In this document: piece after piece, positions 63,971-64,000 of the stretch | Numbering within the stretch: position 1 is the first letter of the stretch | How the letters are laid out: the number at the start of each line of letters is the position of its first letter | NCBI GenBank assembly: GCA_964414835.1 | Contig: CAYPWY010000003.1 | Coordinates: forward strand, 54,230 to 118,229 | Reading direction: 5' to 3' | DNA length: 64,000 nucleotides | Origin: Eshraghiella sp964414835 | GTDB lineage: Bacteria > Bacillota > Clostridia > Lachnospirales > Lachnospiraceae | Made by a program: the position numbers and the translations under genes | Notes under the pieces: generated by a model | Seen by the model: only the letters and a program-made list of their open reading frames with translations | The model's database searches: none | What the model was told of the DNA's origin: nothing

Positions 63971-64000
63971 AAAAAATCGCTACAGGTATTGATTTACCTG
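63971..64000 (-). terminator. Partial terminator of a gene beyond the right edge
   Basis: CAGGTA (63983-63988) and TACCTG (63995-64000) pair across a 6-base loop; reading the minus strand, the hairpin is followed by TAGCGATTTTTT. The 5' arm may extend past the window. It implies a minus-strand gene just beyond 64000. The sequence between 63860 and 63970 shows no gene. Confidence 0.6.

Overview
This is a chromosomal window from a low-GC Gram-positive anaerobe, most likely a member of the Lachnospiraceae (Bacillota, Clostridia). The pointers are AGGAGG-type ribosome binding sites on nearly every gene, a T-box leader in front of pheST, the two-subunit PyrD/PyrK dihydroorotate dehydrogenase, the McsA-McsB-ClpC stress set, dockerin and cohesin modules, and several small protein families I associate with this family. 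I could not assign a genus. I see no rRNA, CRISPR array, insertion sequence or prophage. There is one tRNA (Trp). Almost all genes lie on the minus strand; the exceptions are dacF, the oxidoreductase/GIY-YIG/MATE group, and the TM1266-like/ABC group.

Layout. 1-5.6 kb: a cut galM-like gene, then a T-box(Phe)-pheS-pheT-queA-pilZ operon. 5.6-7.2 kb: a D,D-carboxypeptidase and a small membrane protein. 7.3-10.4 kb: citrate synthase, a sugar isomerase-like protein and a ThuA protein, closely packed. 10.4-14.7 kb: a MarR regulator with a heterodimeric ABC exporter. 14.7-17 kb: 2-isopropylmalate synthase fused to an AraC-type DNA-binding domain, preceded by a 32-residue ORF and palindromes. 17-20 kb: oxidoreductase, GIY-YIG protein, MATE transporter and tRNA-Trp. 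20-27.3 kb: a soluble chemoreceptor-like protein, radA, a small conserved protein and clpC-mcsB-mcsA headed by a GntR regulator instead of CtsR. 27.3-31.7 kb: a secreted dockerin-bearing glucosaminidase next to a membrane-anchored cohesin-like protein. 31.9-35.4 kb: purE-M-N-D. 35.5-42.3 kb: pyrC-F-K-D-E surrounded by small proteins. 42.4-47.5 kb: a TetR-MMPL-secreted coiled-coil module. 47.5-50.9 kb: a YtrA-like GntR/ABC module with a clear operator. 50.9-56.3 kb: NatAB-like ABC, HAD phosphatase and the TldD/TldE protease pair. 56.4-59.1 kb: a TM1266-like protein and a NitT/TauT-type ABC importer. 59.1-64 kb: a YfhO-family protein with a 39-bp repeat array and a diguanylate cyclase.

Most of the window is housekeeping: translation, purine and pyrimidine synthesis, proteostasis and cell wall. 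The least ordinary items are (1) the LeuA-AraC fusion, which could be a leucine-sensing enzyme that also binds DNA, (2) the adjacent dockerin-autolysin and membrane cohesin genes, which suggest a cell-surface docking pair for a wall hydrolase, and (3) the GntR-type regulator heading the Clp/McsAB operon. All functional statements rest on motif recognition by eye; no database search was run.
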